From: Lysobacterales bacterium
GTDB lineage: Bacteria > Pseudomonadota > Gammaproteobacteria > Xanthomonadales > Rhodanobacteraceae
Direction of reading: 5' to 3'
Length of the DNA: 11,678 nt
Assembly (NCBI GenBank): GCA_013298265.1
Contig: JAAFHE010000052.1
Coordinates: 1 to 11,678, forward strand
Shown: positions 5,955 to 11,678 of the stretch, one piece after another
Numbering within the stretch: position 1 is the stretch's first letter
Layout: the number at the start of each line of letters is the position of its first letter
Made by a program: the position numbers and the translations under genes
The notes under the pieces: model-generated
Told to the model about the DNA's origin: nothing
Seen by the model: the letters and a program-made list of their open reading frames with translations, nothing else
The model's database searches: none

Positions 5955-6878
5955 ATGCACCTCGCCTTGTATACCCACGCCAGCTGCCTCGCGCACAACC
6001 CAGGGGCCGGCCATCCGGAATCCCCGGCGCGCCTGCGCGCCGTACTCGAAGCACTGGACCAGGACCGCTTCGCCGGCCTCGATCGCATCGAGGCGCCGCG
6101 CGCCACCACCGAGCAGTTGCAGCGCGCGCACAGCGCCGAACACATCGCGCGCATCTTCGCGCTGGCGCCGCAGCACGACGGCGCGCTGCGCATCGACGAC
6201 GACACGGTCATGTCCGGCGCATCGCTCGACGCCGCGCTGCGCGCCGCGGGCGCGGTCTGCGGGGCGATCGACGGCGTTCTCGCCGCGCGCCACCAGCGTG
6301 CGTTCTGCGCGGTGCGTCCGCCGGGACACCACGCGACATACGCCCAGGCGATGGGCTTCTGCCTGTTCAACAGCGTCGCGATCGGCGCCACGCATGCGCT
6401 GGCCAACGGGCTGCAACGCGTCGCAATCGTCGACTTCGACGTGCACCATGGCAACGGCAGCCAGGACATCTTTGCGAATGAGGCGCGCGTGCTGTACGCC
6501 TCCACCCACGAAATGCCGCTGTACCCAGGCACCGGCCAGCGCCTTGAGACCGGGGTCGGCAATATCGTCAACGAACCCTTGCCCTCCGGCGGCGGCGGCG
6601 ACGAATTCCGCGCCGCCTACCGCGACCGCGTCCTGCCGGCACTCGACGCATTCGCGCCGCAGCTCGTGCTGATCTCGGCGGGCTTCGACGCCCACCGGCT
6701 CGATCCGCTCGCCAACCTCAATCTCGACGCAGACGACTACGCCTGGGTCACGCGCGAACTCGTCGCGATTGCGCGTCGGCACGCGCAGGGCCGCGTGGTG
6801 TCGAGCCTCGAAGGCGGCTACAGCCTCACCGCGCTGCGCCAGTCGGTGCAGGCGCATGTCGCGGCGCTGCTGGACTGA
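5955..6878 (+). CDS. Class II histone-deacetylase-like zinc hydrolase
   Basis: The 307-residue protein belongs to the arginase/deacetylase fold. Catalytic features are all present: tandem histidines in RPPGHHA (H125, H126), zinc ligands in VDFDVHHGNGS (D162, H164) and in ISAGFDAH (D245), and the transition-state tyrosine in EGGY (Y289). Bacterial relatives deacetylate acetylpolyamines, acetyl-lysine proteins or other amides; the substrate here is unknown. I chose the ATG at 5955 because homologues begin close to the LALYTHASC strand; an in-frame ATG at 5922 would add 11 residues. Neither has a strong ribosome binding site. It starts 48 bases after pduO on the same strand, so co-transcription is likely. 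It converges on msrB, with a palindromic repeat in between. Confidence 0.9.
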   Translation: MHLALYTHASCLAHNPGAGHPESPARLRAVLEALDQDRFAGLDRIEAPRATTEQLQRAHSAEHIARIFALAPQHDGALRIDDDTVMSGASLDAALRAAGAVCGAIDGVLAARHQRAFCAVRPPGHHATYAQAMGFCLFNSVAIGATHALANGLQRVAIVDFDVHHGNGSQDIFANEARVLYASTHEMPLYPGTGQRLETGVGNIVNEPLPSGGGGDEFRAAYRDRVLPALDAFAPQLVLISAGFDAHRLDPLANLNLDADDYAWVTRELVAIARRHAQGRVVSSLEGGYSLTALRQSVQAHVAALLD

Positions 6879-6926
6879 GCAGCCACGCAGTGGCCTTGGC
6901 CGCAGGAAGACGCGAGCAGTGAGTGC

Positions 6927-6981
6927 AGAGGAGTGAGAAAACAGTGGAAGGCGACGGTGCGCTTTCGCTCTCACTCCTGCT
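6927..6981 (-). repeat. Shortened inverted copy of the GAGGAGTGAGAAA palindromic repeat
   Basis: GGAGTGAGA (6930-6938) and TCTCACTCC (6969-6977) form a 9-base stem, 10 with the flanking A-T pair. Read on the minus strand, the sequence shares AGCGAAAGCGCAC, CGCCTT, CCACT and TTTTCTCACTCCTCT with the two copies after surA, in the same order, but lacks about 10 bases next to the first arm. It fills the gap between the convergent deacetylase and msrB genes and ends a few bases from the msrB stop, so it may act as a two-way terminator (inference). Confidence 0.7.
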
Positions 6982-6983
6982 CC

Positions 6984-7382
6984 CTACTTTTCCGGCTCAA
7001 ACTCAAGCGCGGCCGAATTGATGCAATAGCGCAGCCCGGTCGGCTTCGGTCCGTCCGGGAACACATGGCCGAGGTGCGAATCGCAGTGCGCGCAGCGCAC
7101 TTCGACGCGGCGCATACCATGGGTGTCGTCGGCATGCTCGACGACGGCTTCCGGTGCGACGGGCTGGTAGTAGCTCGGCCAGCCGCTACCGGAATCGTAT
7201 TTCGTGCCTGAGCCGAACAGCGCGGCCCGGCACGCCGCGCAGTGATAGATCCCCGCGTCGTGGTGATCCCAGTACTTGCCGGTGAAGGCGCGCTCGGTCG
7301 CCGAGCAGCGGCAGATCGCGTATTGCTCCGGGGTCAGTTCTTCGCGCCATTGGGCGTCGGATTTTTCGATCTTGGTGTTCAT
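6984..7382 (-). CDS. msrB: Peptide-methionine (R)-S-oxide reductase MsrB
   Basis: This is a 132-residue repair enzyme that reduces methionine-R-sulfoxide in proteins, recycled by thioredoxin. The structural zinc ligands are CAAC (C48, C51) and CAHC (C97, C100). [10 protein letters not shown] is at 103-112 and the catalytic cysteine is C120 in RYCINS. The position often occupied by a resolving cysteine (the SGCGWPSF motif in E. coli) is a serine here (S66 in SGSGWPSY), while an unusual CRC at 24-26 might supply a substitute (inference). No signal peptide is visible, so it is cytoplasmic. It is transcribed away from lptD, sharing a 130-base intergenic region, and towards the deacetylase gene. 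Confidence 0.96.
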   Translation of the reverse strand: MNTKIEKSDAQWREELTPEQYAICRCSATERAFTGKYWDHHDAGIYHCAACRAALFGSGTKYDSGSGWPSYYQPVAPEAVVEHADDTHGMRRVEVRCAHCDSHLGHVFPDGPKPTGLRYCINSAALEFEPEK

Positions 7383-7512
7383 GGTCGTTCCAGATTGGGG
7401 TCGTGCAGCGACGGCTCAAGCTGCCGCGTCAAGCACTTGCCGCCGCGACGATTGCTGCCATGGGCGCGTTTCGGGCATCTTACGCGCCTCACCGTCTGCA
7501 AAAGACCTGCCT
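7383..7512. promoter_or_regulatory. Divergent promoter region of msrB and lptD
   Basis: This 130-base gap must hold the msrB promoter and probably the lptD promoter. I see no convincing sigma-70 pair and no clear sigma-E-like GGAACTT/TCTGA pair. TTGCTG at about 7453 with CATCTT about 18 bases further is the least poor candidate for lptD. On the minus strand CTGGAACG provides a modest ribosome binding site for msrB. Confidence 0.4.
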
Positions 7513-9813
7513 GTGCCGCGCCATCTTTCGCGTACTCCCCGGCTGCGCCATCTGGTGCAGGCCACTGTCCTGTGCCTGTACGGTGCCAGCGTCCATGCGG
7601 CCAACCCGGCTGCCTGCCTGCCCGGCAGCGACCAATGCCCGCGCAAGTCTGACGACTTCAGCCTGTGCAAGCCCAACGCGCTGCTCGCGTTCTACGTACC
7701 CGACCTGCCGACCACGGGCGTACGCGAGGAGGCGGATACCGATTTCGGTGCCGACCGCTTCCAGACCGCCGACCAGACCAAATACCTGCTGCAGGGCAAT
7801 GCGCGCGTGCAGCGCCTGGACCAGCTGATCCGCGCCGACGAGCTGACCTATTGGACCGAGACCACCGCCTGGGTCGCCCAGGGCAACGTGCGCTACCAGG
7901 ATCGCGGCATGCTGCTGTCGGCGGACAAGGCCCAGGGCAAGACCACACCGAACACTGCCATCCTCGACGGCGTGCGCTTCCAGCTGCTGAGCTCGCGCGG
8001 CAACGGCCAGGCCAGCCAGGCCGAGCTCGTCGACGACGACAACGCGCGCATGAAGATGGTGCGCTTTTCGACCTGCGATCCGGACCAGCCGAGCTGGGAG
8101 ATCCGCGCCGACGATCTTGCGATCGACCAGGCCGCCGGCGTCGCCAAGGGCCATGATGCGACCCTGCGCATCGGCGACGTGCCGGTGTTGTGGCTGCCGT
8201 ACGTACGCTTCCCGACCGACGACCGGCGCCAGAGCGGCTTTCTCTATCCCAGCTTCGGTTTCAACGGCAACAGCGGCCTGGATTTCACGCTGCCGTACTA
8301 CCTGAATCTGGCCGAGAACTACGACATGACGCTGTACCCGCGCCTGGTCACACAGCGCGGCTTCATGGCGGGTGCCGAGTTCCGCTATCTCACCGAGCGC
8401 AGCCGCGGCCAGATCGATGGCGCCTGGCTGCCGAACGACCGCCGCGCCGACAGCGAGCGCGGCCAGTGGCATTTCGACAATTTCACCTCGCTAGGCGGCA
8501 ACTGGAATTTCGCCGCCAACATCAACGGCGTGTCGGACAAGCGTTACTTCGAGGATTTCGGCGACAGCCTGTCGGCGATCGCGACGAGTCTGCTGCCCTC
8601 GAGCGCCTACCTCAACGGCCGCGGCCGCGGCTGGAGCTTCGCCGTCGGTGGCGACAAGTACCAGATCACGGACCCGTCGCTGCCCGACCAGTTCGAGCCC
8701 TACATGCGCCTGCCGCGCGTGACCTTCGACGGCGACGTCGCGCTGGCCGGCCGCCTGCGCGGCGGCGTCAAGTCCGAGTTCGTCGCGTTCGACAAGGACT
8801 GCTTCGCGGATGCCGACCTCAACCGTGTCTGCCCGACCACGGGCCAGCGCCTGGACCTGTATCCCTACCTGAGCATGCCGCTGGAAGGCGCGTCCTGGTT
8901 CATCCGCCCCGAGTTCGGCGTGCGTCATACGCGCTACGACGTCGAGACCGAACAGGCCAACGGCGTGACGCGCGGCGCGACGCCGCAGCGGACCACGCCG
9001 ATCGGCAGCCTCGACCTGGGCCTGATCTTCGAGCGCGACACCAACCTGTTCGGCAAGGGTTATACGCAGACGCTGGAACCGCGCCTGTTCTATCTGAACG
9101 TGCCATACCGCGACCAGCGCAACCTGCCGGTCTTCGACACCCAGCTGCTGACCTTCGATTTCCCGCAACTGTTCGCGACCAACCGCTACACCGGCGCCGA
9201 CCGGCAGATGGACGCGAACAACCTGACTGTCGCAGTCACGACCCGCCTGCTCGAAAGCGCGACCGGTGCCGAACGGCTCTCCGCGAGCCTGGGCCAGATC
9301 CGCTATTTCGAGGACCAGCGCGTACAGCTGTACGGCGCGCCGACGCGCTATTCCGGCTCGGCCTACGCGGGCGAACTCGACGTTCATCTGTCCGATCGCT
9401 GGCGCCTGAAGATCGCCGAACAGTGGAATCCGAACGGCGATCAGACCGACCTGTCCGCGGTGAGCCTGCAGCACCGCTTCCTCGGTGACGGCGTGCTGAA
9501 CCTGTCGTACCGCTACCGGCGCAATTTCCTCGAGCAGACCGACATCTCGGCGCTGATCCCGCTCAATGAGAAATGGCGCCTGATCGGCCGCATGAACTAT
9601 TCGCTGCGCGACCGCAAGCCGCTGGAAAACCTGGTCGGCCTTGAACGCGACTCCTGCTGCGTGGTCTGGCGCCTGCTCGCGCGTCATTACCTGCGCAGCG
9701 CCAGCGGCAAGGCCAACGACGCGCTGTACTTCGAGATGGAACTCAAGGGTCTCGGCGCGATCGGCCAGAAAACGGGCGACTTTCTGCGCCGTGGTATTCT
9801 CGGGTACCAATGA
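7513..9813 (+). CDS. lptD: LPS-assembly protein LptD (outer-membrane LPS translocon)
   Basis: The protein of 766 residues inserts lipopolysaccharide into the outer leaflet together with the lipoprotein LptE. I chose the GTG at 7513: it gives a basic start, a hydrophobic core and a VHA-type cleavage site near residue 29. Upstream in-frame starts would run antisense into msrB and spoil the signal peptide. An LptA-like jelly-roll domain (about 75-205) precedes the large barrel. The conserved cysteines are seen: N-terminal Cys, C188 in FSTCDPD, and the adjacent pair C715-C716 in RDSCCVVWR, which in E. coli form essential non-consecutive disulfides. Unusually, three cysteines (C35, C42, C52) lie near the mature N-terminus, and C430 and C440 sit in the barrel region. 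No strong Shine-Dalgarno sequence is seen. surA follows after 113 bases. Confidence 0.94.
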   Translation: MPRHLSRTPRLRHLVQATVLCLYGASVHAANPAACLPGSDQCPRKSDDFSLCKPNALLAFYVPDLPTTGVREEADTDFGADRFQTADQTKYLLQGNARVQRLDQLIRADELTYWTETTAWVAQGNVRYQDRGMLLSADKAQGKTTPNTAILDGVRFQLLSSRGNGQASQAELVDDDNARMKMVRFSTCDPDQPSWEIRADDLAIDQAAGVAKGHDATLRIGDVPVLWLPYVRFPTDDRRQSGFLYPSFGFNGNSGLDFTLPYYLNLAENYDMTLYPRLVTQRGFMAGAEFRYLTERSRGQIDGAWLPNDRRADSERGQWHFDNFTSLGGNWNFAANINGVSDKRYFEDFGDSLSAIATSLLPSSAYLNGRGRGWSFAVGGDKYQITDPSLPDQFEPYMRLPRVTFDGDVALAGRLRGGVKSEFVAFDKDCFADADLNRVCPTTGQRLDLYPYLSMPLEGASWFIRPEFGVRHTRYDVETEQANGVTRGATPQRTTPIGSLDLGLIFERDTNLFGKGYTQTLEPRLFYLNVPYRDQRNLPVFDTQLLTFDFPQLFATNRYTGADRQMDANNLTVAVTTRLLESATGAERLSASLGQIRYFEDQRVQLYGAPTRYSGSAYAGELDVHLSDRWRLKIAEQWNPNGDQTDLSAVSLQHRFLGDGVLNLSYRYRRNFLEQTDISALIPLNEKWRLIGRMNYSLRDRKPLENLVGLERDSCCVVWRLLARHYLRSASGKANDALYFEMELKGLGAIGQKTGDFLRRGILGYQ

Positions 9814-9820
9814 TGTAATG

Positions 9821-9842
9821 GGTGCCTGAGCGTTCAGGCACC
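9821..9842 (+). terminator. Hairpin between lptD and surA
   Basis: GGTGCCTGA (9821-9829) and TCAGGCACC (9834-9842) form a perfect 9-base stem with loop GCGT, seven bases after the lptD stop. No T-run follows. Because lptD and surA are normally co-transcribed, this may be an attenuator or an RNA-stabilising hairpin rather than a full terminator. Confidence 0.45.
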
Positions 9843-9926
9843 AGTCCGGGGCGCCGTGCACACTCGTCGCCCCGTCCGCAGCCGGCCCCGGCCTGCGGCA
9901 ATCCCAAGCTTCCACACGGATCTGCG

Positions 9927-11288
9927 ATGAACAAGCCCGCGCTCGCGTTTGCCCTGTTGACCACCCTGTTCGCGGCCGCCGCGCCGTCCCAGGCGCAGCT
10001 GCTCAACCCCGCACCCGAACCGCAGCGCCCGCCCTCCGCCGTGCCCGATGACGGCACCCTTGAGCGCATCGTCGCCGTCGTCGACGAAGAAGTCGTCCTC
10101 AAGAGCGAGCTGGACCGTGCCGTGGGCCAGGTGCTCGCGCAATACCAGCGCAATCCGCAGCAGCTACCGGCGCGGCCGGTGCTGGAGCGCCAGGTGCTGG
10201 ACCGCCTCATCATCACGCGCCTGCAAGTATCCAAGGCCAGCCAGAGCGGCGTGCGCATCGGCGACATCGAGATCGACCAGGCCGTCGCCAATATCGCCCG
10301 CACCAACAAGATGGACGTCGACCAGCTACGCAGCGCGCTCGCACGCGATGGCCTGTCGTACGAGGAATTCCGCCGCAACCTGCGCGACGAACTGGTCACC
10401 CAGCGCCTGCGCCAGCGCGTGGCCCAGTCGGCCCAGGTCAGCGACGCCGAGATCGACATCATGCTGGCCGGCAACAGCCTCAAGACCGGCGAAGTGCGCC
10501 TGGCCCACATCCTCGTCGGCGTGCCCGACGGCGCCAGCGCCGAGCAGATCCAGGCCGCACGCGAGAAAGCCGAGCGTGTGCAGAAGGAAGTCGCCGGCGG
10601 ACAGGAGTTCGCTTCCGTCGCGATGCGTTCGTCCGACGCGCAGGATGCGCTCGAGGGTGGCGACCTGGGCTGGCGCCGCCACGATCAGGTGCCGGAAATG
10701 TTCAGCGACCTGCTGCAAGGCATGAGCGTCGGCCAGGTTTCGCCGGCCGTGCGCGGCCCCAGCGGCTTTCACATCCTCAAGCTGGTCGACCAGCGCGAGC
10801 TGGGCAAGCAGCTCGTGACCGAGTTCCACGCCCAGCACATGATGATCAAGATCAGCGAGCTGGTCAGTGCAGCCGACGCGGACAAGAAGATCAACGACCT
10901 GCGCCGCCGTATCGAAGCCGGCGAGGACTTCGCCACGCTGGCCAAGACCAACTCGGAAGACGCGACCAGCGCGAACGCCGGTGGCGACATGGGCTGGTTC
11001 CCGATCGACACCTACGGGCCCCAGGTTGGCGAAGTGATCTCCAACCTCAAGGACGGCGAACTCAGCCAGGTCTTCCGCAGCAATGCCGGCGTGCATTTCG
11101 TCAAGCGCCTCGGCATGCGCGAACTGGACCGCACCGACGAGACCCGCCGCGCCCAGGCACGCGAGGCGATCCAGCAGCGCAAGGCCGAGGACGAATTCGA
11201 GAACATGCTGCGCCAGCTCAAGGCCGAGGCCTACATCGAATACCGCCTCGCCGGCTACGACACCAAGGGCGAGCCGGTCAGCGGCTGA
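9927..11288 (+). CDS. surA: Periplasmic chaperone and peptidyl-prolyl isomerase SurA
   Basis: This 453-residue periplasmic chaperone carries unfolded outer-membrane proteins, including LptD, to the BAM complex. A signal peptide occupies residues 1-23 (cleavage after SQA). The N-terminal chaperone domain starts at about 43 with the typical LERIVAVVDEEVVLKSEL (45-62) and continues to about 185. Two parvulin domains follow: the first at about 188-290 (GEVRLAHILV, then GPSGFHILKLVD), the second at about 299-396 (EFHAQHMMIK, then NAGVHFVKRLG). A short C-terminal helix (404-442) completes the core. The ATG at 9927 is preferred over a GTG at 9822, which would put 35 arginine- and proline-rich residues before the signal peptide. 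ACGGAT seven bases upstream is a weak ribosome binding site. Its position after lptD and before pdxA is the usual proteobacterial order. Confidence 0.96.
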   Translation: MNKPALAFALLTTLFAAAAPSQAQLLNPAPEPQRPPSAVPDDGTLERIVAVVDEEVVLKSELDRAVGQVLAQYQRNPQQLPARPVLERQVLDRLIITRLQVSKASQSGVRIGDIEIDQAVANIARTNKMDVDQLRSALARDGLSYEEFRRNLRDELVTQRLRQRVAQSAQVSDAEIDIMLAGNSLKTGEVRLAHILVGVPDGASAEQIQAAREKAERVQKEVAGGQEFASVAMRSSDAQDALEGGDLGWRRHDQVPEMFSDLLQGMSVGQVSPAVRGPSGFHILKLVDQRELGKQLVTEFHAQHMMIKISELVSAADADKKINDLRRRIEAGEDFATLAKTNSEDATSANAGGDMGWFPIDTYGPQVGEVISNLKDGELSQVFRSNAGVHFVKRLGMRELDRTDETRRAQAREAIQQRKAEDEFENMLRQLKAEAYIEYRLAGYDTKGEPVSG

Positions 11289-11306
11289 AGTCCAGAAATG
11301 AGGGAC

Positions 11307-11412
11307 GAGGAGTGAGAAACGAGTAAGAGCGAAAGCGCACTTCGTGCAGCCTCGCCTTACCCACTCATTTCTCACTCCTCTCCGGATTTCCCGCGCTGAA
11401 GCAACGAGCAGG
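11307..11412 (+). repeat. Palindromic repeat, copy A (perfect stem)
   Basis: GAGGAGTGAGAAA (11307-11319) pairs perfectly with TTTCTCACTCCTC (11368-11380); with one mismatch the stem extends to 11324/11363. The 38-base loop contains a small inner hairpin, GCAC/GTGC at 11337-11347. The left arm starts 18 bases after the surA stop, so it could act as a terminator or 3' stabiliser. Copy B starts exactly 106 bases downstream. Confidence 0.8.
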
Positions 11413-11505
11413 GAGTAGTGAGAAACGAGTAGAAACGAGATCGCACTTCACGCAACCTCGCCTTACCCACTCATTCCTCACTCCTCTCCCCTCTTTCCCG
11501 CCCAA
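11413..11505 (+). repeat. Palindromic repeat, copy B (imperfect stem)
   Basis: This aligns with copy A at an exact 106-base offset through the core. Shared blocks include TGAGAAACGAGTA (11419-11431), CCTCGCCTTACCCACTCATT (11456-11475) and TTTCCCGC at the end. Its arms, GAGTAGTGAGAAA and TTCCTCACTCCTC, pair at 11 of 13 positions; the two changes are not compensated. It runs right up to the pdxA start codon. Confidence 0.8.
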
Positions 11506-11678
11506 ATGCCTCTGCCCCGCCTGGCCATCACCCTCGGAGAGCCGGCCGGTATCGGCGCGGAACTCGTAGCCGAACTCGCGCACAGTGACGTCGCCGCGGA
11601 TCTCATCGCGATCGGCGACGCCGGGCTGCTGCGAGCCGCGGCGCGCTGTCGCGGCCTGACCCTTGAACTGCACGAAGA
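11506..11678 (+). CDS. pdxA: 4-hydroxythreonine-4-phosphate dehydrogenase PdxA, N-terminal part (cut by window end)
   Basis: Fifty-seven codons of the enzyme that oxidises 4-phosphohydroxy-L-threonine in the DXP-dependent vitamin B6 pathway are present. The start LPRLAITLGEPAGIGAELVA is diagnostic: GEPAGIG at residues 11-17 is the family signature, followed by ADLIAIGDAGLL at 32-43. The complete protein is usually about 330 residues. The position after surA matches the conserved lptD-surA-pdxA-rsmA order. No Shine-Dalgarno sequence precedes the ATG; the 25 bases upstream are nearly all pyrimidines and belong to repeat copy B. An alternative downstream start is unlikely, since the signature begins within 11 codons. 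Confidence 0.93.
   Translation, partial: MPLPRLAITLGEPAGIGAELVAELAHSDVAADLIAIGDAGLLRAAARCRGLTLELHE

Noticed and set aside
6882..6894. Small hairpin GCCAC/GTGGC after the deacetylase gene as a terminator
   Set aside because: The stem is only 5 base pairs with no T-run; the palindromic repeat downstream is a better candidate for that role.
5409..6974. A 521-codon open frame on the minus strand
   Set aside because: It lies wholly antisense to pduO and the deacetylase gene, both of which have complete family motifs. Its product is Arg-, Ala- and Val-rich with no recognisable domain, typical of GC-rich shadow frames.
7276..7512. Upstream ATG starts for lptD inside msrB
   Set aside because: They would make lptD overlap msrB antisense and bury the signal peptide behind about 79 residues with no conserved features.
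8491..9915. A 474-codon minus-strand frame over lptD, and a similar one at 10326-11375 over surA
   Set aside because: Both are antisense to clear LptD and SurA coding sequence and show no motifs of their own.
9822..9926. GTG start for surA at 9822
   Set aside because: It lies within the hairpin after lptD and adds 35 basic, proline-rich residues in front of a good signal peptide starting at 9927.

Overview
The window is GC-rich (roughly two thirds G+C) and carries a typical gammaproteobacterial set of genes. The order lptD-surA-pdxA, the presence of ubiH, and the codon use point to the Xanthomonadales (Lysobacterales), possibly Rhodanobacteraceae or Lysobacteraceae. The family is my inference; the order is fairly secure. 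The first 14 bases equal the 3' end of the Illumina Read 1 adapter, so this is the end of a draft or metagenome contig and real genomic sequence begins at about base 15.

Layout. (1) 15-287, minus strand: the first 91 codons of ubiH (ubiquinone synthesis), cut by the contig end. (2) 288-998: about 710 bases without a convincing gene, with a REP-like hairpin, an AT-rich patch holding a perfect 12-base palindrome, and the likely promoter and ribosome binding site of the next gene. (3) 999-3377: a TonB-dependent outer-membrane receptor of unknown ligand, closed by a strong hairpin. (4) 3709-5063: cobS and cobC, overlapping by 10 bases, for nucleotide-loop assembly of cobalamin. (5) 5064-5339: a hairpin-rich spacer bounded by a 9-base inverted repeat, perhaps a small mobile remnant or a structured leader. 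(6) 5340-6878: a PduO-type cob(I)alamin adenosyltransferase followed by a class II histone-deacetylase-like hydrolase. (7) 6984-7382, minus strand: msrB, convergent with the deacetylase and divergent from lptD. (8) 7513-11288: lptD (GTG start) and surA, which act together in outer-membrane biogenesis because SurA escorts barrel proteins such as LptD. (9) 11506-11678: the start of pdxA (vitamin B6), cut by the window end.

Two themes stand out. Three enzymes (CobS, CobC, PduO) serve cobalamin activation and salvage and lie next to a TonB receptor, yet I could find no convincing cobalamin riboswitch and no cobT or cobU. A palindromic repeat containing GAGGAGTGAGAAA occurs three times: two copies in tandem with an exact 106-base offset fill the surA-pdxA gap, and one shortened inverted copy lies between the convergent deacetylase and msrB genes. 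I saw no complete mobile element, CRISPR array, tRNA or rRNA. No clearly new biological system is evident; the repeat family and the structured block after cobC are the best candidates for undescribed elements.
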